Positions 57,601-61,544 are shown, numbered from the stretch's first letter. The stretch is DNA of 64,000 nt from Aphrophora alni (GCA_963513935.1 OY740772.1:14478098-14542097); one strand, 5' to 3'. The notes: generated by a model not told the origin, from the letters alone. Translations and numbers: made by a program.

Positions 57601-60016
57601 GGTGCTAAATTGAAAAAATATCACAACTCGCAATAATGTTTTGTCAACTTCTGTTTATCAGGTAAGTGTTGTGCTGGATGTACTCATATGGTAGTTGAAG
57701 AAGCAATAAAAGAGGCTGTAATAGTTTGGCTGGATTGGATGTTTTGCTTTGCCATTACTATTGATTTGTTAGTGTTTACAAAAAGTATTTACACTTCTAA
57801 ATTCATACATATTAATCTAAAATTTTTAAATTAAACTCGTATTGTTTCAAAATAGATTCTGTTATTTGACCCCAAACGTTAAACATTTTTCTATAAAACT
57901 GTAGTTACTTTCAATATTGTTGTAACATCAAAATTAACAGTAAAAATAATGAAATTGACTATATTCTAACCTAACCTAACTTAAGGTAAAATATCAATCA
58001 TTTGTAATTTATATCTCCGTTAAGTCAGTAACAAATTATAAATTTTAGGACCAAATAGTGACTTGTAAACAATATTTTGAGACCATTTTCTGTATTATAA
58101 AGAATCAAATTTAAACCTTAAAAATTGCTGTAAATCAAAACTTTTTGAACACTAAAATTATACACATTGTATAAAAATATTTTCAAGGTAGTCATTTTTA
58201 CATTTATGTAAAATAATTTTAAACTTTTAGAACTGATATTGTATCACCATACAATTTAGGGTAAGAGCTCAAATTTTTATAACATTTAAAATACACTAAA
58301 TTATTCATGAATGTATAATGTTTAAAGAATTATAATTGTACATTGGTCTACTGATTTTATAATGAATACCCAGTACACAATTCGGAAGTAAAAATAATTA
58401 GATCAGATTAATTATCACGAATGAAATGTATACAAAGTTTCAGCTTTGAAACTATGACTTTATGTATTCACTCATTAGTTTTACACATTAATCTCGAGTG
58501 CATTTTTACACCTCAAAATAAGGCATTCATTTTTGTAAATTTAACCTAACCTAAAGTTATTTGTGTTCAAAAATATTGTTGTACAATTTAGATCTCAAAA
58601 ATATTTCTTACGAGTATAAAAGATTTTTTTAAACTTTTTGGATAAATACTTTTTGAAACATTAGATAAGTTAGGTTGTATATGGTGCATGTTTATGTAGT
58701 GGCAAGTTTTGTTGGACTTAAATTAGAAATCCCATACCTGTACTGTTATATGAACCCATAAATACAGAATTTACCTGGATATTACATAAATATTAGTTTG
58801 TTTCACTCATCAGTCTCTACAATTTTTTTACTGTCCAAGCTGTCGTTTGATTTTGAATAATAATACTAAATCGAAAACTCTTATTGTAAAGTAAAATTGT
58901 TTATATATTTTTTCCTTAAACTTTTAGGATATATCTTAAATTAATTTAGTATTTATTTAAAAAATTGTTACATAGTTCATATCCATTTCTACCCTAGGAA
59001 AATGATCTTAAAGGCTGCAAAATAATTGATCTATTGAAAATATTTTTTTCTAAATTGTGTTATGTATATTAAAAGTATGAAAACAAGATATTATATTATT
59101 ATAAAATATAAAAAGGTAAGTACAGGTTTGGTATTGAAATAAAGTAATATTAAATTTGGTTATAAAGTTTATATGTATAATTTTGTTTCTACAAAACAAA
59201 CAATTGTTTAAACTAATTTGTTTTATTTTTCTCTAGACCACTGGAACGGGGGATGTCGTGGGGTCGAACGGGAACACAACCAGTGGAAGGAGCGACGCCC
59301 CCCGTCCGGAGAACGCGCTCGACGCTTTGTTAGACGAACTGCAAACATTTGCCAAACCACCAGTAACAACAAATACATCGACATTACGACGACTTCATTC
59401 ATATCCATCAAGCGAAGGCGGAAAACCTCCAGTTCCTGAACGAGGAGCAGATCTATTAAGTAAACGAGTACCACCTCCACCGCCACCTAGAACTAGCTCT
59501 CGTTCTCCTCTTTCTTCACCGACAGGTCCTTCTGTACCACCGAGAGGACCTACCGGAAGTCCTTTAAGACGTAACACCCCAGGACGTTCTAGTATTAAAG
59601 ATAACACAAAAGATCCGCCCTTAGCATCAAATTCGTCAAGTTGTGAAAGCGTTAATTCACAAGAAGGTTTGCAACAACAATCGCGTCAGGAATTATTAGA
59701 ACAAAGACATCAGGAACTTTTAAGGAAACAAAGGGCTTTGCAGGAACAATATACTCGACTTCAACAACTACAGCGTGCACCGCCTCCTGATTTATTGCAA
59801 TTAAAGAAAACAGGAAGCGAAAGCAATCTTTTAGCTAAAATGGGATTAGGTTTAAGTGCAGCTGCACCAATATCAGGTTCGTTATCACATCTCGGGCCAC
59901 CAAACACACAGAATAACCCTGCGGTAACAACAACTGTTACAACTAGTTCAGGTACCTCTACCAATAGTAATCCTCCTACAACAACCAATAAGATTTATGA
60001 AACTGATATCCTGTGA
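2375..60016 (+). CDS. CG32809: CG32809/SRCIN1/KIAA1217-family coiled-coil (AIP3-like) protein, C-terminal 557 residues; ten joined exons, 5' partial
   Basis: Join 2375-2464, 2960-3022, 7951-8034, 11580-11733, 17002-17124, 17995-18102, 21906-22004, 22332-22415, 27399-27489, 59237-60016. Every border is AG/GT and the phases agree throughout (1,1,1,2,2,2,2,2,0), giving 1676 nt and one open frame to TGA. Numbering from the first whole codon, residues 1-79 are a Ser/Pro-rich linker, about 79-290 a conserved coiled-coil AIP3/Bud6-like domain, and 299-557 a low-complexity tail. The hallmark peptide KKLTGTLVTLKRLASVQEQ spans exons 8-9. In vertebrates p140Cap is an adaptor in Src/Csk signalling, the actin cytoskeleton and synapses, and SKT acts in the notochord and intervertebral disc; the insect member is less studied, so a cortical or synaptic scaffold role is inferred. 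The N-terminal half, main start and promoter are outside the window. Alternative exons are possible, especially in the 31.7-kb last intron. Confidence 0.93.
2465..2959 (+). other. Intron 1 of window, no recognisable element
   Basis: A 495-bp AT-rich intron between the two short linker exons. I see only A/T runs and a normal pyrimidine-poor acceptor region. Confidence 0.8.
2960..3022 (+). CDS. CG32809: Exon 2 of window: basic Ser/Thr/Pro linker (21 codons)
   Basis: The acceptor is catgcctag and the donor TCTCAAG|gtaatt; both borders are phase 1, so the 63-nt exon could be skipped without changing frame. The peptide reads VDSKPTKPAIKSSTLPRTSSQ when split codons are joined to the neighbours. 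It is too short for an independent family match; the call rests on the phase-compatible borders and its place between two other phase-1 linker exons. A cassette exon is plausible. Confidence 0.75.
3350..4420 (-). pseudogene. R1/jockey-type LINE, RNase H and cysteine-knuckle region, decayed
   Basis: On the minus strand the run GINGNENSDELDKK (4022-3981) matches the GxxGNExADxLAK motif at the end of the RNase H domain of jockey/R1/I-type LINEs. Upstream in that strand is WGVIFLWFPGYTGING; downstream follow MVGHLHWGASVQRLTRRNCT-like residues typical of the C-terminal zinc-knuckle. Many stops and frameshifts interrupt it. No poly(A) end was identified. Confidence 0.72.
4725..5569. mobile_element. 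TTAA-flanked MITE with CCCTAGA ends (piggyBac-like), 845 bp
   Basis: TTAA at 4721-4724 and 5570-5573 flanks inverted ends CCCTAGATTACTACTC (left) and CCCTAGAACACTACTC (right, reverse complement). TTAA target duplication with CCCTAGA termini is characteristic of piggyBac-superfamily elements. No transposase is recognisable inside; subterminal TTTTTACTAC-like motifs are repeated on the left. It is a different subfamily from the copy at 12751. Confidence 0.8.
6290..6720 (+). pseudogene. Mariner transposase C-terminal fragment, decayed
   Basis: From about 6510 the frame reads LFPHSLYFSDLATCNFFLF and then TNMKK before a TGA. This matches the PHPPYSPDLAPSDFFLFPxLK motif that carries the third catalytic Asp of DD34D mariner transposases. 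Further frame-shifted residues downstream (KRFPLNKLFIPE) continue the similarity. Stops show it is inactive. The order of motifs shows it is a separate copy from the fragment at 8290. Confidence 0.78.
7951..8034 (+). CDS. CG32809: Exon 3 of window: proline-rich linker (28 codons)
   Basis: The acceptor aatgtttcag is preceded by a T-rich tract; the donor is TATAGAG|gtgggt. Both borders are phase 1 and the 84-nt exon is symmetric. It encodes ERDRHKPAPPPKPVSLSPGQ followed by YDGRHVYR. The HKPAPPPKPVSLSPGQYDG segment just before the AIP3-like domain resembles what I recall of insect orthologues, and PAPPPKP is a possible SH3 or profilin ligand. Function of this stretch is inferred only. Confidence 0.88.
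8290..8770 (+). pseudogene. Mariner transposase central fragment, decayed
   Basis: At 8555-8641 the frame reads HRDRKGVLLVDFMPLATTIN followed by VAYHCETL and a stop; further on YYNVRSHTAAQTHR matches the HDNARPHTA motif around the second catalytic Asp. Upstream, KFKQTFSSVKIM corresponds to the family KFKxxxSxxKVM. These are the central residues of DD34D mariner transposases (SETMAR-like). In-frame stops and shifts make it a pseudogene. Confidence 0.85.
9678..9776. repeat. Direct duplication at the LTR left end
   Basis: TGTAAGTGGAGTTAAGTTAA starts at 9678 and again at about 9760. The second solo LTR has an equivalent repeated TGTAAGTTAAT block, so the duplication predates both insertions. Confidence 0.7.
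9678..10707. mobile_element. Solo LTR, copy 1 (1030 bp), 4-bp target duplication ATCT
   Basis: The element begins TGTAAG and ends CTTACA, and is flanked by ATCT at 9674-9677 and 10708-10711. It aligns along its whole length with the copy at 23939-24945, for example TTTGCAAGTCTGCGTTCTTA in both. TG...CA ends, 4-bp duplication and lack of coding sequence identify a solo LTR, most likely of a Ty3/gypsy element. Near its left end a block starting TTGTAAGTGGAGTTAAGTTA occurs twice, about 83 bp apart. Confidence 0.85.
11580..11733 (+). CDS. CG32809: Exon 4 of window: start of the coiled-coil AIP3-like domain
   Basis: The acceptor cattattag enters in phase 1; the donor is AAG|gtaagg, leaving in phase 2. 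The peptide opens LQLTPEMYNQLRGLQKRAKD and continues RQEVRNLRRMSQAQAHTVRE before IRDTFIKIR, a highly charged helix with heptad-like hydrophobic spacing. These are among the best-conserved residues of the CG32809/SRCIN1/KIAA1217 family and fix the identification. Reading past the donor meets TAA at 11735, as expected for intron. Confidence 0.97.
11855..12260 (+). pseudogene. LINE reverse-transcriptase scrap, decayed
   Basis: The frame EEQSGFQAGRTCTGKSAL (about 11858-11911) matches the RT motif EEQxGFRxGRSCxD. After an insertion of AT-rich sequence, LEKHKAYDTVPVSNLLK (about 12027-12075) matches the catalytic FxDxxKAYDxV motif region, though stops separate the pieces. Orientation is the same as the host gene. 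Confidence 0.72.
12751..14164. mobile_element. piggyBac-family element, internally truncated, intact ends (1414 bp)
   Basis: TTAA at 12747-12750 and 14165-14168 flanks perfect 17-bp inverted ends CACTTACAAGTACACAT. Subterminal palindromic blocks CGGTCANNNTGACCG-like occur near 12794, 13917 and 14132. The interior carries an N-terminal transposase remnant on the minus strand (12950-13771). The C-terminal two thirds of the transposase, including most catalytic Asp residues, are missing, so this copy could only be moved in trans. Confidence 0.92.
12950..13771 (-). pseudogene. piggyBac transposase N-terminal remnant with an in-frame stop
   Basis: On the minus strand, Met at 13771 opens 153 codons: a short basic start (MNRPSTSKSYK), then a strongly acidic stretch, then a region with LPGITGPAR and the aromatic KTDVW. 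TAA at 13312-13310 interrupts it; the same frame resumes with LFFDMDIISKIVANTNAKLA, EEVNALIGLFLLLSILKSND and YSRPVFRATMSLNRYKALVA, the beginning of the DDE_Tnp_1_7 domain. It ends at TAG after LIKHVIFLI. Full-length piggyBac transposases are near 600 residues, so about 270 remain. The acidic N-terminus and the F-F-x-x-I-I pattern are typical of the family. Confidence 0.9.
16377..16558 (+). promoter_or_regulatory. Candidate internal promoter and untranslated first exon
   Basis: TCAGT at 16375-16379 fits the arthropod initiator, following a CpG-bearing stretch (GCGACGCGAGAG). From there to CTTTCAAG|gtatct (16558) no ATG occurs. Spliced to the acceptor at 17001, the first ATG would be 17006, in frame with the host protein, giving a product that starts inside the AIP3-like domain. 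An alternative is that this is LTR-derived: TGGTCCTCCGAGC at 16678 resembles sequence that follows LTRs in some insect retroelements. No transcript evidence is available. Confidence 0.35.
17002..17124 (+). CDS. CG32809: Exon 5 of window: AIP3-like domain, second segment
   Basis: The acceptor is cctcattccag and the donor CTAAC|gtatga, phase 2 on both sides. The peptide is AMIMTGGEGMWAESGDSERI then RLSREEELYKQEMIRLETDL. The family shows the same pattern of a short variable loop followed by a REEExYKQExIRLExDL helix. In-frame methionines at 17006 and 17012 are internal residues in the full-length product, but 17006 would be the first start codon if transcription began at the candidate upstream exon 16377-16558. 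Confidence 0.96.
17125..17994 (+). other. Intron 5 of window, no recognisable element
   Basis: An 870-bp AT-rich intron. Short TAATTATTATAAAAT-type runs only; nothing that resembles a gene or transposon. Confidence 0.8.
17995..18102 (+). CDS. CG32809: Exon 6 of window: AIP3-like domain, third segment
   Basis: The acceptor is gttaaaacag, a weak pyrimidine tract, and the donor AAATCTAG|gtaagt, a strong consensus; both borders are phase 2. The peptide contains ELESTVEELRGNVINRKTRV and NMSDVENMALILSKS. LEssVEeLRGeVINRrTRVNM is a signature run of this family, from arthropods to vertebrates. The exon is 108 nt and symmetric. Confidence 0.97.
18765..18893. repeat. Tandem duplication, period about 73 bp
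   Basis: TCATTCCTACACCAACGATG followed by AAATAAAATAAT occurs at about 18789-18820 and again at about 18862-18893, just inside the left end of the hAT remnant. Confidence 0.85.
19203..19385 (+). pseudogene. BED-type zinc-finger start of a hAT transposase (GTF2IRD2/ZBED-like)
   Basis: ATG at 19203 opens 60 codons: MSSQKRKNGQTSNYNDRWES, then DYLITYNNNKLQCIVCMQVI and VPKEYNMKRRYMRN. The W...DYxx...kLxCxxC...KEYNxxRHYxxxH layout is that of the BED-like finger at the N-terminus of hAT transposases related to GTF2IRD2 and FAM200; here the expected C-terminal His pair is degraded to YMRN. The frame stops after FNSI and the catalytic domain is absent. Confidence 0.75.
21621..21665. repeat. CA dinucleotide repeat passing into TA
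   Basis: About 17 CA units at 21621-21656 followed by a short TA run; a likely polymorphic microsatellite. Confidence 0.95.
21906..22004 (+). CDS. CG32809: Exon 7 of window: AIP3-like domain, fourth segment
   Basis: The acceptor is gattttgatttacag and the donor GAAGAAAA|gtaagt; both borders are phase 2. The peptide reads KTVADLKLRFPSLQEAMRSC followed by LSQEMEKVVCEEK. It continues the conserved helical domain: the family pattern is SKTVAeLKxRFPxLQ then EMEKVVxEExFL. Nothing unusual is visible in length or frame. Confidence 0.97.
22005..22331 (+). other. Intron 7 of window with a 25-T run
   Basis: A 327-bp intron. The only structure is poly(T) at 22225-22249, which may be a retroposed tail on the minus strand or a simple repeat. 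Confidence 0.85.
22332..22415 (+). CDS. CG32809: Exon 8 of window: AIP3-like domain, conserved core
   Basis: The acceptor is ttctgtgtaag and the donor TTAAAAAG|gtataa; both borders are phase 2. The peptide is FLKEEPERLESALRRCKKLT followed by GTLVTLK, close to identical across the family from insects to vertebrates as I know it. The preceding intron is only 327 bp and contains a 25-T run. Confidence 0.98.
23939..24945. mobile_element. Solo LTR, copy 2 (1007 bp), 4-bp target duplication ATGG
   Basis: The element begins TGTAAG and ends CTTACA, flanked by ATGG at 23935-23938 and 24946-24949. It is collinear with copy 1 at 9678 (shared CATGCTTACA end, CTTTTAGT, TGCAAGTCTGCGTTCTTACA). An open stretch at 24097-24405 falls entirely within the LTR and is not a gene. 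Divergence between the copies indicates separate, not very recent, insertions. Confidence 0.85.
25080..25460 (-). pseudogene. Tc1/mariner (IS630)-type transposase C-terminal scrap
   Basis: On the minus strand, DRPYLTLPDFFFWKEAKESV (about 25352-25293) matches the RSPDLTPLDFFLWGxLKxxVY motif holding the last catalytic Asp. It is followed by IYELKEIIII and, about 40 codons on, CFENERQYFEDFM, matching RxxxCIxxxGxxFExL. A stop after KESV and frame shifts show decay. Confidence 0.72.
27399..27489 (+). CDS. CG32809: Exon 9 of window: end of the AIP3-like domain
   Basis: The acceptor is gttcactcag, entering phase 2; the donor is GGCAAG|gtaatt, leaving in phase 0. The peptide begins RLASVQEQRLPEARIS and ends PTLDETPPVTPTSGK. 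LASVQEQR closes the conserved domain; the following Pro/Thr-rich stretch (PPVTPT) starts the disordered tail. The downstream intron is 31.7 kb, so additional phase-0 exons between here and 59237 cannot be excluded. Confidence 0.96.
28588..28690 (+). repeat. tRNA-derived SINE-like copy
   Basis: AGCAGTTGGTCTAATGACC resembles an A box and CAGGTTCCATCTCC, about 50 bp on, a B box; the body GTTCCTGTGTTGATTCAGC resembles the body of the copy at 52620-52757. It does not fold as a functional tRNA. Confidence 0.6.
32012..32212. mobile_element. Short MITE with inverted ends (about 200 bp)
   Basis: AACTGAACTAAAAGGCACTAGG on the left is mirrored by CCTAGACTTTTAGTTCAGTT on the right. No coding content; target duplication is unclear. 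Confidence 0.65.
32507..32785 (+). other. Possible alternative terminal exons after exon 9 (weak)
   Basis: Two acceptors in the long intron give short phase-0 readings. AG at 32505-32506 gives FGWKWSANFKDAITGHE then TAG/TAA-type stop (TAA). AG at 32733-32734, with a good ttatatttctag tract, gives HGIHVNNLY then TAA, followed by AATAAA at 32780. Either could truncate the protein after the AIP3-like domain, but both readings may be chance. Confidence 0.15.
34530..34800. repeat. Dispersed repeat family B, copy 1
   Basis: Contains TTATCCAATGATAAACTTAG followed by AAAATGAGAAAAG and, further on, GAAACTAAAAATTTAAG with an inverted counterpart (CTAGTTTTACTTTTAGTTTC). The same lines recur at 40880, 50030 and 60220. 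Confidence 0.7.
35640..36170 (-). pseudogene. Possible LINE C-terminal tail, decayed
   Basis: The minus strand gives MDHMERMEDGKTIKMLTNC and VMARREW, resembling the GHVxRMxDxRxPKxxxxxxxxRRxW tail of RTE-like LINEs. The similarity is short and the region is C/T-biased, so this is tentative. Confidence 0.4.
36683..37073. mobile_element. MITE with inverted ends (about 390 bp)
   Basis: The left end ATACAGAGTGTCCTATAATA, followed by CTGGAATGTTGAATATCTT, is roughly inverted at the right end as AAGATATTT..., reading AGATATTTTAGCATCCTGGTA then TTATACTCTATAT. About 45 bp per arm with mismatches. A related line, ATGTTGAATATCTTAAAAA, occurs at about 18550. Confidence 0.62.
37507..38354. mobile_element. 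pogo/Tc1-like MITE with TA target site (848 bp)
   Basis: Left end (T)AGTGAAACTTCCAAATAACG, right end (inverse) CAGTGAAATTTCCCTAACAG, each followed by GACACT/GACAC; TA flanks at 37505-37506 and 38355-38356. CAGTGRAAC-like termini with TA duplication are typical of pogo-type Tc1/mariner elements. A third copy of the end sequence, inverted, sits internally at about 38177-38202. No transposase is recognisable. Confidence 0.75.
38560..38900 (-). pseudogene. LINE C-terminal tail, decayed
   Basis: The minus strand reads MDYLRRSVEVST, NSMATLKRCLTIDGRS, then KRKRR-PKNLWNDGIREGMI and SKLLEGG. This matches the MDYLRRS ... GHxxRMPxxRxP ... KRKRGRPxxxWxxGIxxxM tail that follows the RT domain in RTE-type elements. 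Stops break it in several places. Confidence 0.72.
40880..41560. repeat. Dispersed repeat family B, copy 2 (longest)
   Basis: Contains TTATCAAATGATAAATCTAG at 40978. On the minus strand an open reading of 120 codons (41170-41532) includes YRHVASFVNIRIHNILRIW and RNEPRAKARSEWLKQLRLYY. A broken reading in the copy at 60440-60650 aligns with it (NRHLASFAYIK, IRNLRKELTAKVRRKQSK), so the family may once have coded for a protein I do not recognise. Confidence 0.65.
42150..42240 (+). repeat. Possible tRNA-derived SINE fragment
   Basis: GGGTTCGATCC at 42222-42232 is a clear B-box; an A box is not convincing upstream. Called on the B-box and context only. Confidence 0.35.
43795..44170 (-). pseudogene. 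Possible R1/jockey-type LINE 3' end
   Basis: The minus strand contains LVTSRSGLL and, near its end, a GA-rich run read as SHMSL-GQ-AP, resembling the last residues and 3' junction common in R1/jockey-like LINEs. Frame breaks are frequent and the match is loose. Confidence 0.35.
45541..45615 (+). repeat. tRNA-derived SINE-like copy
   Basis: ATCGAGCGGTTTAAGGCG resembles an A box of a Leu/Ser-type tRNA; GAGGATTCAATTTCC about 45 bp on resembles a B box. Degraded, not a functional tRNA. Confidence 0.5.
46620..47651 (-). pseudogene. pogo/Tigger-type (CENP-B-like) transposase, decayed but nearly full length
   Basis: The minus strand begins MSKRKSLSVSEKDKLIKDVD at 47651, the usual helix-turn-helix start, and continues RPLIKEKAMEYMKRLELAEF then QANSGWLDKFKKSHNIEENI (the HTH_CENPB domain), SEADFSEWKTTILKL, a degraded NADETG motif, KMKILVVG-like residues, and finally NFDKQLIRQKRKNVLFLYSC (46904 region). 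Functional copies have DNC at the end of that last line; here it is YSC. Multiple stops and shifts prevent translation. Confidence 0.85.
48053..48086. repeat. TA dinucleotide repeat
   Basis: A TA run interrupted once by GGC. Confidence 0.9.
48325..48682. mobile_element. Foldback family A, copy 1
   Basis: ACAAACTATCTCCCTCAC (48335 region) is mirrored by GTGAGGGAGATAGTTTGT at about 48650-48667, with few mismatches over about 28 bp. The left arm continues with AAAAACTAACATAAACTATTCATCACC, the line also seen at 50480 and, inverted, at 52930 and 51090. Confidence 0.7.
50030..50215. repeat. Dispersed repeat family B, copy 3
   Basis: Contains TTATCAAGTGATAATCTTAG at 50120 preceded by GTGTATATAAAAACTAATAC, collinear with 34580 and 60270. 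Confidence 0.7.
50430..51170. mobile_element. Foldback family A, copy 2 (about 740 bp)
   Basis: The left arm (about 50430-50570) reads ACACAAATTTTCTCAATCAA ... AAAACTAATATTCACCAAAA TGTCAGTTCAGTAGT ... AATAAGGGCTTA; the right arm (about 51020-51170) is its inverse (AGGCCCTTATTTAAA ... ACTACTAAACTGACATTTTT GG ... AGAAAGTTTGTGTAGTG). Arms are about 140 bp at perhaps 75-80% similarity by eye. The centre holds no gene. Confidence 0.75.
51642..51671. repeat. TA dinucleotide repeat
   Basis: About 15 uninterrupted TA units. Confidence 0.9.
52620..52757 (-). repeat. tRNA-derived SINE-like copy
   Basis: On the minus strand CCTAGTTGGTCCAGTGGCC (A box) and GGTTCGATCC (B box, 52710-52701) are about 30 bp apart, followed by a GTTTCTGGTTGATCCAGC body shared with 28660. 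Lacks a tRNA 3' half able to fold. Confidence 0.7.
52860..53010. repeat. Foldback family A, single right arm
   Basis: GACAACTACTGAACTTTCGG and GAGTAAGAAAGTTTGTGTAA match the right arms at 51090-51160; GCCTAAACCCTATTTAA is the inverse of the line at 48470-48487. Confidence 0.65.
54660..55030 (+). pseudogene. Mariner transposase N-terminal fragment, decayed
   Basis: From 54843 the frame reads HSILSKNLALERVPKMLTMK then QKQ, matching the SIIHExLxxRKVxARWVPxxLTxxHKxxR motif between the DNA-binding and catalytic parts of mariner transposases. Stops upstream and loss of the following residues show it is inactive. It is a third mariner copy besides 6290 and 8290. Confidence 0.65.
59237..60016 (+). 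CDS. CG32809: Terminal coding exon: proline-rich, Gln-rich coiled-coil tail and stop
   Basis: The acceptor is tttttctctag, phase 0; the reading frame is open for 259 codons to TGA 60014-60016. The segments are a GC-rich start with ALDALLDELQTF (residues 325-336), a basic Ser/Pro stretch with RVPPPPPPR (375-383) that satisfies both RxxPxxP and PxxPxR SH3-ligand patterns, a Gln/Arg/Glu coiled coil (about 443-478), and a Ser/Thr/Asn-rich end terminating TDIL. The last residues D-I-L fit a class III PDZ ligand only loosely. The exon is clearly more GC-rich than its surroundings. Antisense and shifted-frame open stretches here are composition artefacts. Confidence 0.95.
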   Translation, partial: TTGTGDVVGSNGNTTSGRSDAPRPENALDALLDELQTFAKPPVTTNTSTLRRLHSYPSSEGGKPPVPERGADLLSKRVPPPPPPRTSSRSPLSSPTGPSVPPRGPTGSPLRRNTPGRSSIKDNTKDPPLASNSSSCESVNSQEGLQQQSRQELLEQRHQELLRKQRALQEQYTRLQQLQRAPPPDLLQLKKTGSESNLLAKMGLGLSAAAPISGSLSHLGPPNTQNNPAVTTTVTTSSGTSTNSNPPTTTNKIYETDIL

Positions 60017-60219
60017 CCCATTAATGCAGTACATGTACGCTTCATGTTCTTTATGTAATGTTATGTTACTTGACTGTGTTAGGGAATTTATAAATGATTT
60101 CTGGAGACTAAAGGGGTTACTGAACATTCTAAACCTAATGGAGTTATTGAACGTTCCAACATTTAATATACATTCAGTAATTTGTTCATTTTAAAATGTT
60201 ATTTTGATATAAAAATTAC

Positions 60220-60660
60220 TTGATAGTGACGGGATTGATATAGTTTAAGCAGACATGTACCATCATTTTTATATGTAAAAACTAATATATAACATTTAGA
60301 AAGTATAAATCAACTCCTGTTATCAAGTGAACATGAGAAAAGTAATAATCGCCAACATCCCCTAGTGAACTAGAGCCATGTTGGAAACTAAAACTAAAAA
60401 TCTAAGAAAGTAGTTCTTTGTATTCAGTAGTTCTATGATTCGTAGTTTTCTTGATAACATTTTATTTAGTCATAGTTATTTTGACTGCTTACGCCTAACC
60501 TTAGCCGTGAGTTCCTTTCTAAGATTTCTAATTATATTGTTAGTATCAAACATGACACTTGTTAACAGGAGTGGATTTAAATTCTCGAATCATTGTGTAT
60601 ATGATTTTATATATGCAAATGATGCTAAATGTCTGTTTATATCAATAACTTAAATTTTAG
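60220..60660. repeat. Dispersed repeat family B, copy 4, within the probable 3' UTR
   Basis: Contains TTATCAAGTGAACATGAG at 60320 and GAAACTAAAACTAAAAATCT; the 60440-60650 part, minus strand, aligns with the broken reading in the 41170-41532 copy. Confidence 0.68.
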
Positions 60661-60964
60661 TTGTAATTTTATAAATACTCTTCATGGTTTTTTTATTTAC
60701 AGAAAAACTTTTTTCACTTGTTTTGTAAAGTAAATATCATTCCTTTTATTATTTTGTATAATATATGATACTTTTAAACAGTTTTTAATATTTGTTTTAC
60801 AATATTTACTATAATTTCCATTCTAGTTGGAAATCATTAATTCTTATTCTTGTGTAAGTCTATTTTATTTATTTTTTTAAAACTAAATGTTATCTAAATA
60901 GTAATCCCTTTACCTCCAGATATTTTATATCAGTTTCATTTTCTTTTTTAAATATAGGTGAAGA

Positions 60965-60970
60965 ATAAAA
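60965..60970 (+). promoter_or_regulatory. Candidate poly(A) signal AATAAA
   Basis: First canonical AATAAA in good position downstream of the stop, about 950 bp after it. Confidence 0.45.
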
Positions 60971-61065
60971 GTTGATATTCGTGTAACTAATTTAAATTTA
61001 ATTAATAGTTTAAATTATAAATTAAATTTTTTAGAATATTTATTATAAAATTAATTTTTAATGTA

Positions 61066-61071
61066 AATAAA
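61066..61071 (+). promoter_or_regulatory. Second candidate poly(A) signal AATAAA
   Basis: About 100 bp after the first; a TGTGTGAAA-type G/T-rich element follows at about 61111. Confidence 0.45.
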
Positions 61072-61544
61072 TTTGTTAAATGTTCTGTATAAAGTGAATT
61101 AAAGAAAACTTGTGTGAAACGGCTGCGTTGAATTAAAACTGCCAACTGTCAGGTTTTTTCAGAATTTTTACAAAAACTCGATTCCTCCCTTTACTTAAAT
61201 TTTAGCAATTTTAGGAAAATGTGTAGGATAGATCCATTTATTATTTTTATTTCATTATAAGTTACTTAGAAGTATTTCTAAGTCTTTAAAAAATGAATAG
61301 ATGTCTACAAATATATAGGCCTACTGTTAATCTCTTTTTTTACCATTCGTTAAATATTCTTTAATCATTGTATTCCTAACAATTAAAAATGTGATTACCC
61401 AAAATTATTCACTTCTGAAGCTTTAACATTATTTCTGAAATATAATACCTTATTTTTGTTCTTTTTAAAAATACAATGTTAACTTCCTTCAAGATAGATT
61501 TGTTTCTTAGATTTTATATATATTTAAAAAAATTTAATTTTCTT

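Larger units (their letters stand above)
27490..59236 (+). other. Last coding intron, 31.7 kb, repeat-filled
   Basis: No exon with a family match was found between the donor at 27489 and the acceptor at 59236. Identified content is listed separately: SINE-like copies, foldback and MITE elements, LINE tails, a Tigger transposase and a mariner scrap. The blocks 29-31, 32.8-34.5, 53-54.5 and 56-59.2 kb are AT-rich with nothing I can name. Length and TE density are in keeping with an intron carrying regulatory DNA, but none is demonstrable. Confidence 0.7.
60017..61090 (+). other. Probable 3' untranslated region
   Basis: Follows the TGA at 60014. No AATAAA occurs in the first 200 bp, and the transcript would run through repeat family B (60220-60660) to candidate signals at 60965 and 61066. 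Extent is inferred from these signals only. Confidence 0.55.

Noticed and set aside
57640..57670. Strong donor-like TCAG|gtaagt at 57661 as the end of a hidden exon
   Set aside because: No acceptor with a compatible open frame was found upstream, so it is likely a pseudo-splice site.
59223..59988. Open frames on the minus strand and a shifted + frame across the terminal exon
   Set aside because: They overlap the well-supported coding frame and have the skewed composition expected of antisense to Pro/Ser/Gln-rich codons.
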